Source: Verrucomicrobiota bacterium
GTDB taxonomy: Bacteria; Verrucomicrobiota; Verrucomicrobiia; Chthoniobacterales; UBA10450
Assembly: GCA_003221295.1 (NCBI GenBank)
Contig: QHRA01000174.1
Location: 1 to 44,591 of the forward strand
Direction: 5' to 3'
Length of the DNA: 44,591 bases
In this document: in pieces, positions 1 to 7,004 of the stretch
How positions within the stretch are numbered: position 1 is the first letter of the stretch
Layout: every line of letters begins with the position of its first letter
Notes under the pieces: model-generated
Database searches by the model: none
What the model was told of the DNA's origin: nothing
The model's input: the letters and a program-made list of their open reading frames with translations, nothing else
Translations under genes and position numbers: made by a program

Positions 1-1
1 A

Positions 2-76
2 ATGGAAGATGTCTCAAAAGTAAAAGTCGCGCGCGTCGAGCGCAGTGGCGACATCAGTTTTATCAAGAAAGAATAG
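2..76 (+). CDS. C-terminal end of a DUF421 (YetF-like) membrane protein, partial
   Basis: Only the last 24 codons are present; the gene enters from the left edge and stops at TAG (74-76). The peptide ends VARVERSGDISFIKKE. The pattern 'A-x-x-E-x-x-G-x-I-S-x-I-x-K' is typical of the very end of DUF421/YetF proteins, membrane proteins with a cytoplasmic C-terminal domain whose role is poorly defined. The assignment rests on this short tail alone, so another family is possible. Confidence 0.5.
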   Translation: MEDVSKVKVARVERSGDISFIKKE

Positions 77-197
77 GATCCTCATCGCATTCTCGCGCAC
101 CGTTCAAGAATTGAAGGGCGGCTGCGTCAGCCCCGAAAGCTTTCCGGGTTCACAGAAACGCCCTACAATTCCGTGTATTCGCAATTAGGATCCGACC

Positions 198-1271
198 GTG
201 ACGCCGCACGATAAGCTTTTCATTCCCGGTCCGGTCGAAGTTTCAGAAAGAACGTTAGCCGCCTTTTCCCGACCGATGATTGGGCATCGCGGCGAAGGCT
301 TCAAAAGTCTCTACCGCGAAATTCATCCTCTCTTGCAGGGACTGTTCGGAACGAAGCAGCCTGTTTTTCTTTCCACCTCATCGGCCTGGGGCGTGATGGA
401 AGCGGCCATCCGCAACGTCGTGCGCGAGCGCGTGCTCTGCTGCATGTGTGGCGCGTTTTCCGATAAGTGGCTCGACGTTGCGCGCCGCTGCGGAAAGGAA
501 GCGGAGGCGTTGCAGGTCGAATGGGGCAAACATATCGATCAAAGGGCAATCGACCGCGAATTGGCGAGTGGGAAATTCGATGCCATCACCTTGATTCATA
601 ACGAGACCTCGACAGGGGTGATGAATCCGTTGCCGGAGATTTGCTGCACCCTCGCGAAATATCCCGACGTCGCGCTCATCGTCGATACCGTCTCATCCTT
701 CTCCGCTGTCCCGATCGTGATGGATGCGCTCGGCATCGATGTCATGCTTACCGGGGCGCAAAAAGCGCTCGCCCTTCCACCAGGATTCTCTCTTTTCAGC
801 GTTTCCGAAAAAGCATTCACCCGCGCCGAAAAGCAAAAAGATCGTGGCTATTACTTCGATTTTCTCGAATTCAAAAAACAGCAAAGCGAATTCATGACCC
901 CGAGCACGCCCAGCATTGGGCATATTTTCGCGCTCCAATCAAAACTTGAAGAAATTTTCAGTGAAACTTTGCCGACGCGTTTTGGTCGTCACGCCCGGAC
1001 AAATGCGCTCGTCCACGACTGGGTGCGTAAACGTAATTTCGAATTTTTCGCCGAAGAAAACTTTCGCTCCCTCACCCTCACCTGCGTCAAAAATAATCGC
1101 GGCATCGACGTGACGAAACTCGTGCGCGACTTGCGCGAAAAACATCATCTCGTCATCGACGGCGGCTATGGTAAAATCAAAGGCCAGAGCTTCCGCCTTT
1201 CCAACATGGGCGACGAAACCGAAGAAACCGTTTCCCATCTGCTCGCCTGCCTCGACGCTTGTCTGGGATAA
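198..1271 (+). CDS. Class V aminotransferase (alanine-glyoxylate / serine-pyruvate type)
   Basis: A 357-residue PLP enzyme of aminotransferase class V, fold type I. It opens with the family signature LFIPGPVEVS (residues 7-16) and GHRGEGF (29-35). D163 in the IVDTVSS segment should bind the PLP ring nitrogen. K189 in TGAQKAL is the expected Schiff-base lysine. Length matches the alanine-glyoxylate/serine-pyruvate aminotransferase group, which moves amino groups between small amino acids and glyoxylate or pyruvate. The start is GTG with an AGGA ribosome-binding site at 187-190, seven bases upstream. The exact substrate pair cannot be read from the sequence; phosphoserine-type or purine-catabolic relatives share these motifs. 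The gene stands alone and converges on the minus-strand gene that follows. Confidence 0.85.
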   Translation: MTPHDKLFIPGPVEVSERTLAAFSRPMIGHRGEGFKSLYREIHPLLQGLFGTKQPVFLSTSSAWGVMEAAIRNVVRERVLCCMCGAFSDKWLDVARRCGKEAEALQVEWGKHIDQRAIDRELASGKFDAITLIHNETSTGVMNPLPEICCTLAKYPDVALIVDTVSSFSAVPIVMDALGIDVMLTGAQKALALPPGFSLFSVSEKAFTRAEKQKDRGYYFDFLEFKKQQSEFMTPSTPSIGHIFALQSKLEEIFSETLPTRFGRHARTNALVHDWVRKRNFEFFAEENFRSLTLTCVKNNRGIDVTKLVRDLREKHHLVIDGGYGKIKGQSFRLSNMGDETEETVSHLLACLDACLG

Positions 1272-1313
1272 CCCACCCAATCAACTCTGGCTCGGCGCTC
1301 GCGCTGCCTGGCG

Positions 1314-1793
1314 CTAAATCCAGCGTCGAACCCGCCGTTTATAGCTGAGATATTCTTCTCCGAACTTGCGTTCGAGATAGCGTTCTTCGCGGGTAACGAC
1401 GAGGCGGTCGATCAGAACCAGGCCGATCGGCACGGCCAGCAGCATCCACGCGCAATCGACCAGAAAGGCAATTCCCAGCGTCCACAAGGCCAAACCGATG
1501 TACATCGGATTGCGACTAAAACGATACGGTCCATGCGTGACGATGCGTGTGCTCGGATTGAACGGAATCGGGTCGGTGCCGGCACGCTTCTGAGTGACGA
1601 ATCCGGCGATGTTGAGTAAAAGTCCAGCGACAAAGAAGATTGCCCCAAGAATCCATCGGAATGCGCCATGCACGAAGCTCGTTGGCACAAACCATTCCAG
1701 CGCAAGCGCCGCAGCGATTGGCAAAACGAATAACAGCGGCGGTGCGATCGACACAGCAGGACGATCTTCCTCGGGTGGCAATTCGGATGGCAT
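1314..1793 (-). CDS. Isoprenylcysteine carboxyl methyltransferase family membrane protein
   Basis: A 159-residue integral membrane protein. Hydrophobic segments lie near residues 18-35, 44-66 and in a pair at about 100-130. The family signature GPYRFSRNPMYIG is near residues 88-100, and the C-terminus carries the E-E-x-Y-L-x-x-x-F-G-x-x-Y pattern of ICMT/phospholipid methyltransferases (residues 136-150). Members transfer a methyl group from S-adenosylmethionine to lipids or lipid-modified thiols at the membrane. Bacteria have no prenylated CaaX proteins, so the substrate is unknown. The start ATG gives a normal soluble N-terminal tail before the first membrane segment. The gene is separated by about 85 bases from the EamA gene upstream and could be co-transcribed with it. 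Confidence 0.8.
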   Translation of the reverse strand: MPSELPPEEDRPAVSIAPPLLFVLPIAAALALEWFVPTSFVHGAFRWILGAIFFVAGLLLNIAGFVTQKRAGTDPIPFNPSTRIVTHGPYRFSRNPMYIGLALWTLGIAFLVDCAWMLLAVPIGLVLIDRLVVTREERYLERKFGEEYLSYKRRVRRWI

Positions 1794-1878
1794 GGAACGC
1801 TAATCCCTCTCAGTTTCGATCGGACTTTGAAAATCTGCGGGTGTCCATCGGAGACATTCATTCAAAAGAGGAAAATCC

Positions 1879-2844
1879 TCAGGCACGCGGAGCGGCAACT
1901 TGTGATTCCAAAGCGCGCTCCGCAGCTTCCTTCTCATCCGCCAGCGGTCGGAAAATCATCCAGACCCCGACAAGGACGAAACAGGCACCGAGGAGCGACC
2001 AGGCTGACAAGCGTTCGCCACCGAGCGCCCAGCCGAGTGCGATTGCGCCGGGTGGCGTGATCAGCGAGATAGTTTGCAATTTCGTGACCGACATAAGCGG
2101 CATTAGCCAGTAAAGAAGCAAAAAGGTGAGCGACGATCCGATGATCGCGAGATAGAGGAGGCAGAAAATTGCCGTTCCGGTCCAATGAAAACGCGCCGGG
2201 TTGCCGTCTACGATAAATCCCATCACCAGCAGTGGGGCGGTGCCGAAAATCATTTGCCACGCTGCCATCATGGCCGGGGCGAGATCCATCCGCCGCGATT
2301 TTAGCAACACATTTGAAAACGCCGCGCTGGCCGCACCGATGGTAATGCCGAGGCCGCCCAGGAATGCGAGCCAGCCGTTGAAACTAAGCAGGCGGGCGCA
2401 AATTAACGCGACACCGCCGATCGACACGAACGCGCCAAGCAGGCGCTGCCAGCGCAACGGTTCCTCCGGCAAGAGCCAGTGCGCGAACACCATTCCGAAA
2501 ATCGGAATTGATGCCTGCAAAATCGCCGCCAGCCCCGAAGACACGTACAGTTCACCCCAAAACAAGAGCACATAGTTGATCGCGAACATGAGCACGCCGG
2601 TGAAAGCGAGCACGCCGTAATCCGATCGGCGCTTTGGCCGCAGACGGGTATGCCCAACCGAAACCGCGATCAAGGCAACGATCGCGATCAGAAAACGGAT
2701 CGCGACGTATGAGATCGGCGGCAAATCGCGCAAGCCGACTTTAATCGCGAGCCAGGTCGAGCTCCAGACAATGCAGAGCGTCAGCCACGCTGCCGGAATG
2801 CGCCAGTCAATCCGCTTTCTCGTTCCCGAATTTCCCACAAACAT
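1879..2844 (-). CDS. EamA/DMT-superfamily permease
   Basis: A 321-residue protein with about ten hydrophobic helices arranged as two EamA repeats. The first repeat starts at about residue 17 (AWLTLCIVWSSTWLAIK) and the second at about residue 160. The W-S-S-T-W and P-P-x-x-Y-V-A-I-R-F pieces in helices 1-2 and the P-E-E-P-L-R-W motif before helix 5 are typical of drug/metabolite transporters that export small metabolites or amino acids. The substrate cannot be deduced. A basic N-terminus (GTRKRIDWR) precedes helix 1. It is transcribed divergently from the small gene at 2937, with about 90 bases between the two starts. Confidence 0.85.
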   Translation of the reverse strand: MFVGNSGTRKRIDWRIPAAWLTLCIVWSSTWLAIKVGLRDLPPISYVAIRFLIAIVALIAVSVGHTRLRPKRRSDYGVLAFTGVLMFAINYVLLFWGELYVSSGLAAILQASIPIFGMVFAHWLLPEEPLRWQRLLGAFVSIGGVALICARLLSFNGWLAFLGGLGITIGAASAAFSNVLLKSRRMDLAPAMMAAWQMIFGTAPLLVMGFIVDGNPARFHWTGTAIFCLLYLAIIGSSLTFLLLYWLMPLMSVTKLQTISLITPPGAIALGWALGGERLSAWSLLGACFVLVGVWMIFRPLADEKEAAERALESQVAAPRA

Positions 2845-2936
2845 TCAGCGACATTCGCGGCGCTCGGCTGAATCGTAAAGCGCTGTTGACCTAACATCGC
2901 CCCGCCAGTTGCTCTGCGAGACACGATTCGAATGCG

Positions 2937-3176
2937 ATGGGGCCTACCATGGCAAATTTCGTTACCCTGCTCGACATCGGCTGCTGGGCGGTTTGTTTTT
3001 GGTGGATGCATCGCATTTCAGAACGGCAGAACACCATGCTGCATGAGCTGCAACAACAGGCTCGCACTATCGAAGAACTCTCTAAGGAAGAGCACGAAAT
3101 TCTTAAAGAATTGCATCCGACGGTACAGAAAATCGAAGAGGGCGTCGATCGGGTGAAAGAATCGACAGAGGCATGA
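2937..3176 (+). CDS. Small single-pass membrane protein with coiled-coil tail
   Basis: A 79-residue protein of unrecognised family. One hydrophobic segment (about residues 6-22, containing DIGCWAVCFWW) is followed by a charged heptad-like stretch (about 27-75) rich in E, K, L and I, which suggests a coiled coil. Two in-frame ATGs are possible, at 2937 and 2949; the second gives 75 residues. The stop overlaps a possible ATG of the next frame (ATGA at 3173-3176), so the following gene may be translationally coupled. No function is proposed; the layout resembles small membrane-anchored scaffolding peptides. Confidence 0.55.
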   Translation: MGPTMANFVTLLDIGCWAVCFWWMHRISERQNTMLHELQQQARTIEELSKEEHEILKELHPTVQKIEEGVDRVKESTEA

Positions 3177-3250
3177 CCGAGCCGCCGACCTGCCGCAGGA
3201 GTCGCTCGAGGACGTTGACAGCTCGCAGCCGGCGCGAATGCTCGTACTCG

Positions 3251-3652
3251 ATGATGCCTCCCGACAAATTGCGTAGCCTTGCGCTTGATCTGAATGAGAC
3301 CGCTCCACGCAGCCCGTATGCACCGCTCGGAGCTTCGTTCCCTGCCGTTGCGGCTCGGCTGGTCGACAAATGCCGTGCTGAACTACTCGGCCGGGCGGGC
3401 TCGTATCATTACAATTGTCCGATGGATCGCCGGTTTTTCGCTGCCACCGGTCTCGAGCCGGCGGCGTTGCGTGACTTTATTTCCACCGGCGCCGACGATG
3501 TTGAGGTGGCGAGTTGGATGCGGGCGCATACCAAAGCGCCGCCGGGGAAGATAACCGCCTGGAGTCGCCGCTTCCGCGCGAACCCCCTCTGGCGGGTGCT
3601 TGAGTTCGAGGACTGGCTGCACAAAATGTGGCAGCGTCGCGGGCGGAACTGA
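3251..3652 (+). CDS. DUF5069 domain protein
   Basis: A 133-residue soluble protein. The opening L-x-L-D-L-N-E-T-A-P-R-S-P-Y followed by L-G, V-D-K-C-R-A-E-L-L-G and Y-x-x-N-C-x-M-D is the pattern of DUF5069, a family frequent in Verrucomicrobiota and of unknown function. The frame is open back to an ATG at 3173 that overlaps the previous stop. The extra 26 residues are arginine-rich and unlike the family, so ATG 3251 (or 3254) is preferred. It is followed by 45 bases and then the terminator of the oppositely oriented rnpB gene. Confidence 0.7.
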   Translation: MMPPDKLRSLALDLNETAPRSPYAPLGASFPAVAARLVDKCRAELLGRAGSYHYNCPMDRRFFAATGLEPAALRDFISTGADDVEVASWMRAHTKAPPGKITAWSRRFRANPLWRVLEFEDWLHKMWQRRGRN

Positions 3653-3697
3653 GTGGATTAGGTGGTTCTGACTGGAACGTTTTTGTGCGTGCTTTGC

Positions 3698-3735
3698 AAA
3701 AAAGCGAAGGGCGCTCCGTTTCCGAAGCGCCCTTC
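3698..3735 (-). terminator. Intrinsic terminator of rnpB
   Basis: A perfect 10-bp stem, GAAGGGCGCT/AGCGCCCTTC (3706-3715 with 3726-3735), has a 10-base loop. Read on the minus strand it is followed by GC and six T (3703-3698). It lies five bases past the predicted 3' end of the RNase P RNA and fits that transcript. There is no T-run on the plus-strand side. Confidence 0.85.
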
Positions 3736-3739
3736 ATAA

Positions 3740-4160
3740 TTTGATGGCGGTAAGCCGAATTCTGTCCGATTGATTTCTCAACCGGGACGATCATTTATCT
3801 CATCAAGATTTCTCCAGATGCCGATAAACACCCGGCGGTCATAGACCGCCGCTACAGGTTTATCTGGTGCGACGATACCCGGAGATAGACGGACCGGCTG
3901 TCCTCCTCCTGTTTTGTCTTGCACCGCATGGGGTTTTTCCTGCCGCGCGAATTACTTCGCGCGCGGTGAGCTTTTACCTCGCCTTTTCACCCTTGCCTGC
4001 GCTTTTCTCAAAGAACCGGCGGTATCATTTCTGTGACACTTTCCGTCGCCGCAATCTTACGAATGCAACGCCCGCGTTTTCTACGCGGCATGCTGCCGTA
4101 TGGTGTTCGGACTTTCCTCTGGCAAGCCTCACGACTCTCCAGCGATCGTCTGCCATCACG
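3740..4160 (-). ncRNA. rnpB: RNase P RNA (bacterial class A)
   Basis: This is the catalytic RNA that trims tRNA 5' leaders. On the minus strand the 5' part carries GAGGAAAGTCCG (complement of 4108-4119), the hallmark of the P4 region. The middle carries the conserved P11/P12 stretch GGTGAAAAGG...GAGGTAAAAGCTCACCGCG (around 3962-3992). The 3' part carries ACAGAATTCGGCTTAC (complement of 3750-3765). P1 can form from TGATGGC (4158-4152) with GCCATCA (3748-3742), and P2 from GACGATC with GATCGTC, which sets the ends at about 4160 and 3740. A terminator follows. Unusually, the P18 hairpin (3814-3867) contains a copy of a dispersed genomic palindrome. Open frames across this stretch are spurious. 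Confidence 0.95.
3833..3857. repeat. Dispersed palindrome inside rnpB P18
   Basis: Twenty-five bases here match the right half of the intergenic repeat at 30136-30160 with one difference, and closely resemble 28843-28866. The copy forms its own hairpin (GGCGGTC/GACCGCC) and sits between the two sides of the P18 stem (CCAGAT/ATCTGG in the RNA). Confidence 0.85.
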
Positions 4161-4163
4161 CAT

Positions 4164-4192
4164 AGTCTACCACGATCGGCACCAAAGGAAAG
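4164..4192 (-). promoter_or_regulatory. Possible rnpB promoter
   Basis: TAGACT on the minus strand (4169-4164) is a fair -10 hexamer and lies 5-6 bases before the predicted RNA 5' end at about 4158-4160, the expected distance. The -35 region is weak (CTTTCC or TTTCCT, within 4186-4192). The position supports the call more than the sequence does. Confidence 0.4.
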
Positions 4193-4299
4193 AAAACCAC
4201 GGATATGCATTGATTCGCCCTTCGCCAGGCGCTGAAGCCGGCACGCGGGGGCGCATGTCTCCCCCAATCGACACCTGTTCGATCCGCATCCGCCGCGTT

Positions 4300-5028
4300 C
4301 TATTTCTTTTCCTGATTGGGAGCATTTACAGTTTCAAACCAATGCGCGAGAAAAAACTTTTTCTCCGTCGGCAAAAACGTTTTTGAAGGAGCAATGATCG
4401 GGCGCAACGTCGTCGTCATTTGAAAACAGACTAGGATAAAGATGAGGCTCCAGATTCTGAGATGACCCCTGCTCCGTGCGCCGAGGAACCGGCCCGTCGC
4501 GTCGATCAGACGTAAGCCAAAACGGATTCCTATTACCCAAAAGAGCAAATGAAGCGCGCCCAGGAAAGCGATGGAGTCCGTTGATTGCGAAAAAATCCAG
4601 GCCACCGGTGCAAAACCGATCAGCAAAATGGAACTTAAACAAACGGCCGCGAAAAGTGCGCCGCAAACACTGCGCAGTTGTGCGTCAATTCCGCCTAGGC
4701 AGGTGAAAATGTAAAGGCTCGGCAAGCAAATCAGCACCGCCAGCAAAGTGCCCAGTCCGAGCTTGGCTGGTGCGATCCACATTTGCGCCCCGCCCGATTG
4801 CGCGCCGACAACTGTTCCATAAATCGCAACGCCGATGAGGCCGAAAATGAGCAGCCAACCCGCCAGAACTGGCGCCTGTTTTTGATGCAGCTCATGAACG
4901 ACGCGTCCCGGATGCTTCAACAAGTTTTCGAGGACGTTGATTGGGTTTTCTGGGTTCGGCATTGGCTCAAAGACGAAATTGTTGGCGAACAATGGTGGTT
5001 GTTTTGATGGAAGTGGTGGTGGGTTCAT
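4300..5028 (-). CDS. Multispanning membrane protein, YIP1-like, paralogue of the upstream gene
   Basis: A 242-residue membrane protein with a proline-rich cytoplasmic head (NPPPLPSKQPPLF, residues 2-14), an amphipathic stretch (LENLLKHPGRVVHEL) and about five hydrophobic helices. The head-plus-helices layout recalls YIP1/DUF1282-type proteins, but I do not recognise a defined family. It aligns by eye with the protein encoded at 5054-5734: both have a Y-G-x-x-x-G motif early in helix 1 and an N/T-L-R-P-(F/I)-I near the C-terminus, so the pair looks like a tandem duplication. An in-frame ATG at 5118 would overlap the upstream gene, and those residues look like noise; ATG 5028 is chosen. It is probably the last gene of an ispH operon. 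Confidence 0.7.
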   Translation of the reverse strand: MNPPPLPSKQPPLFANNFVFEPMPNPENPINVLENLLKHPGRVVHELHQKQAPVLAGWLLIFGLIGVAIYGTVVGAQSGGAQMWIAPAKLGLGTLLAVLICLPSLYIFTCLGGIDAQLRSVCGALFAAVCLSSILLIGFAPVAWIFSQSTDSIAFLGALHLLFWVIGIRFGLRLIDATGRFLGARSRGHLRIWSLIFILVCFQMTTTLRPIIAPSKTFLPTEKKFFLAHWFETVNAPNQEKK

Positions 5029-5053
5029 TTGGTATTTGGTTTTGCTTTTTTGT

Positions 5054-5734
5054 TTAGAAAAAGAGATGCTGAAACGCGCGCCAGACTGCTTCGTAGAAAT
5101 TTCCGCGAAGCGGATCATCGCGGAGAAATTGCACAGTCAGACCGGGCGAGCCGATAAAAGGCCGCAAATTCCACGCGAGCTGCGCCCCGAGAAAAAGATT
5201 GCCGCCGAGCCAACTAAATAGAACCGCACGGGCTGTCGCGTCGCGGCCGGTCATTCTTCGCAACAAGTCGAGCAACCGCCGGTTGGCCATGATCCCGGCG
5301 AAGGCAATCGCAAAGACATGCGTGAGCAATATCATGCTGTGGCCGACGATCGCGTTTGCCGATCCAAGCAGCGGCGCGTTGTAGAGAACAAAGAGCGTGA
5401 CCGGACTGAGCGCGCCGAGAATCACGGCCGCAATCGCGAAACTCATCAAAATTGCAAGCGCGGTTTGCTTGAAGGAAAGGCCGGAACCGAAAAGTTGCGC
5501 AAGCATTCCGTTGACCGCGCCGTTGCTGATGCAGGTCAGAAAAATCAGCAGCGGAAACTTCATCGCAGTGAAAACCGACTGCAGCGGTGCTCGCCAAAGT
5601 CCGATGGTAGCGCCGTAAACAGACGAGCCGACGACAATCGCCAGGCAATAGGTGCCAAACCAACGCCATCCCGGCTTTTCCAGTGAAACCGTGCCGACCT
5701 CGCCGCGCAACAACGTCTTGAAATGTTCAATCAT
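5054..5734 (-). CDS. Multispanning membrane protein, YIP1-like
   Basis: A 226-residue protein with a short cytoplasmic N-terminus (IEHFKTLLRGEVGT) and about five or six hydrophobic helices. N-termini of this kind (helix plus G-x-x-G before the first membrane segment) are seen in YIP1-like proteins. Its start codon overlaps the end of ispH in ATGATTGA, which implies translational coupling, and it is followed after 25 bases by its paralogue. No enzymatic motif is visible. A link to isoprenoid or lipid-carrier metabolism is only suggested by the operon position. Confidence 0.75.
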   Translation of the reverse strand: MIEHFKTLLRGEVGTVSLEKPGWRWFGTYCLAIVVGSSVYGATIGLWRAPLQSVFTAMKFPLLIFLTCISNGAVNGMLAQLFGSGLSFKQTALAILMSFAIAAVILGALSPVTLFVLYNAPLLGSANAIVGHSMILLTHVFAIAFAGIMANRRLLDLLRRMTGRDATARAVLFSWLGGNLFLGAQLAWNLRPFIGSPGLTVQFLRDDPLRGNFYEAVWRAFQHLFF

Positions 5735-6563
5735 GGAATTCTTCGAGCCGCTGGCGCACCGCCTCGACCGTTTCCGGTAGGGTGGAAGTTCCTCCAGTGA
5801 GCCCGACCACGCGCACGCCGCGGAACCATTCGGGCTGCAATTCTTCAGGACGTTCGATGTGCAATGCTCTTTTGCCCGCGGCGCGACAGGTTTCGACTAA
5901 TTGACGCGTGTTGTTGCTCTGCCGGCCGCCAACGACAACGATGACCTCCGCCACCTCGATCAATTTTTTAAGCGCGAGCTGTCGATCTTTTGTCGGTTTG
6001 CAAACCGTGTCCGCGAATCGAATCTCGGCGCCTGGATTCGCTCGGGCGATTTCCGCGACCAGCGCGCGAACGCGATCGATTGGTTGAGTCGTTTGCGAAA
6101 TAATCCCGTAACGCGGCTGCGCCGGAAGATTTTGGATATCGGCGGATTCATTGATGACAAAGGCATCGGCAAAATCTCCGACCAAACCACGCACTTCGAC
6201 GTGATTGGCCAGGCCGATCACCACCGGAAAATAACCGGCCTGCACCAGTCGCTTGAGTTGTTCGTGCGCATATCGAACAAGCGGGCAGGTGCCATCAGCG
6301 ACAACCAAGCCACTTTTGCTTAGGGCTTCGCGACGTTTGTCGGAAGCGCCGTGCGCAGTAAACATGACGCGGGAAGTTTGCGGAGCGCGATCGGAAGGTT
6401 CTTCGTGAACGCCCTGAGCGCGCAGCTGCTCGCGCACGATGGGGTTGTGCACCAGTTCACCGAGAATGGTGAGGGGGGCTTCCCGGGCGAGGGCCTGCGC
6501 CTGGGCGATGGCATCGCGGACCCCGAAACAGATCCCAAAATGTTCCGCTGTAATAACCTTCAT
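5727..6563 (-). CDS. ispH: 4-hydroxy-3-methylbut-2-enyl diphosphate reductase (IspH/LytB)
   Basis: A 278-residue iron-sulfur enzyme that performs the last step of the MEP pathway, reducing HMBPP to isopentenyl and dimethylallyl diphosphate. The three cluster-binding cysteines are visible: C12 (GICFGVRDA), C93 (DGTCPLV) and C188 (DTVCKPTKDRQ). The H-x-E-V-x-G motif (121-126) and the S-N-N-T segment (216-219) of the substrate site are present. The usual T-A-G-A-S-T-P near the C-terminus reads T-G-G-T-S-T-L-P (256-263), a variant. A 15-bp palindrome lies three bases upstream of the ATG, where it would overlap the ribosome-binding site, and the gene leads two membrane-protein genes. Confidence 0.96.
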   Translation of the reverse strand: MKVITAEHFGICFGVRDAIAQAQALAREAPLTILGELVHNPIVREQLRAQGVHEEPSDRAPQTSRVMFTAHGASDKRREALSKSGLVVADGTCPLVRYAHEQLKRLVQAGYFPVVIGLANHVEVRGLVGDFADAFVINESADIQNLPAQPRYGIISQTTQPIDRVRALVAEIARANPGAEIRFADTVCKPTKDRQLALKKLIEVAEVIVVVGGRQSNNTRQLVETCRAAGKRALHIERPEELQPEWFRGVRVVGLTGGTSTLPETVEAVRQRLEEFHD

Positions 6564-6566
6564 TTA

Positions 6567-6581
6567 CTTTGTGCCACAAAG
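6567..6581. promoter_or_regulatory. Palindromic operator candidate before ispH
   Basis: CTTTGTGCCACAAAG is a perfect 7+1+7 inverted repeat ending three bases upstream of the ispH start codon. It shares the outer CTTTGT/ACAAAG arms and flanking bases (A before, CT after) with the palindrome at 7675-7689. Binding here would block translation initiation or transcription of ispH. No regulator has been shown; the winged-helix protein at 6705-7001 is the obvious candidate. Confidence 0.65.
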
Positions 6582-6614
6582 CTAGTCCCCAAAAATTTTT
6601 ACGCCTTCCCGCTC

Positions 6615-6699
6615 TTTGTCATTCCGAGCGCAGTCGAGGAATCTCACTCCTATCCGAGAAAATAATTAGAGATGTCTCGACTGCGCTCGACATGACAAA
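6615..6699. repeat. GTCAT...ATGAC palindromic repeat, copy 1
   Basis: Inverted ends TTTGTCATTCCGAGCG and CGCTCGACATGACAAA enclose a second inverted pair (GTCGAGGAATCTC / GAGATGTCTCGAC). It is a MITE-like element without coding capacity. Related copies are at 8891, 21096, 33338 and 39685. It sits between the regulator gene and ispH, downstream of the former, and could act as a mRNA end structure. Confidence 0.8.
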
Positions 6700-6704
6700 A
6701 GTGG

Positions 6705-7001
6705 TCATTTTCTCCCGGCTTTCACAATTTGCTCCAGTACCCGCAGATACTCCTGAAAGGCCGAGCGTCCCTTCGCCGTCAGGGCGTAGCTCGTTTGCGG
6801 GCGATCGCGAATTTCTTTCGTCACCGCCACCAATCCCAGTTTGTGCAACGTCCGGAGATGAGTGATGAGATTGCCATCGCTCATGTTGAGTTCGGCTTTG
6901 AGATCTTGAAACGACCAGGGCATCCGCGTCGCCAGCAAGGTCATGATGGAAAGACGACCTTTCTCGTGAATCGCTTTGTCGAGTTTGTCGAAGTCGGGCA
7001 T
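6705..7001 (-). CDS. Winged-helix transcriptional regulator
   Basis: A 98-residue DNA-binding protein of the small winged-helix group (MarR/HTH_27-like, PF13601 type). The order is helix 1 (DKLDKAIHEKGRLSIMTLL), helix 2 (SFQDLKAELN), recognition helix (SDGNLITHLRTLHKLGL) and wing (VTKEIRDRPQTSYALTAKG). A C-terminal helix probably dimerises. It has no extra sensor domain. Proteins of this type are often encoded beside a membrane protein that they regulate. Here the membrane gene ends three bases upstream, so the two form an operon with a 15-bp palindrome at its head. A matching palindrome before ispH suggests a second target. Confidence 0.85.
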   Translation of the reverse strand: MPDFDKLDKAIHEKGRLSIMTLLATRMPWSFQDLKAELNMSDGNLITHLRTLHKLGLVAVTKEIRDRPQTSYALTAKGRSAFQEYLRVLEQIVKAGRK

Positions 7002-7004
7002 TTT

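Noticed and set aside
3867-4386. Open frames on both strands between 3867 and 4386
   Set aside because: They overlap the RNase P RNA gene and its promoter region, and their translations show no protein-like character.
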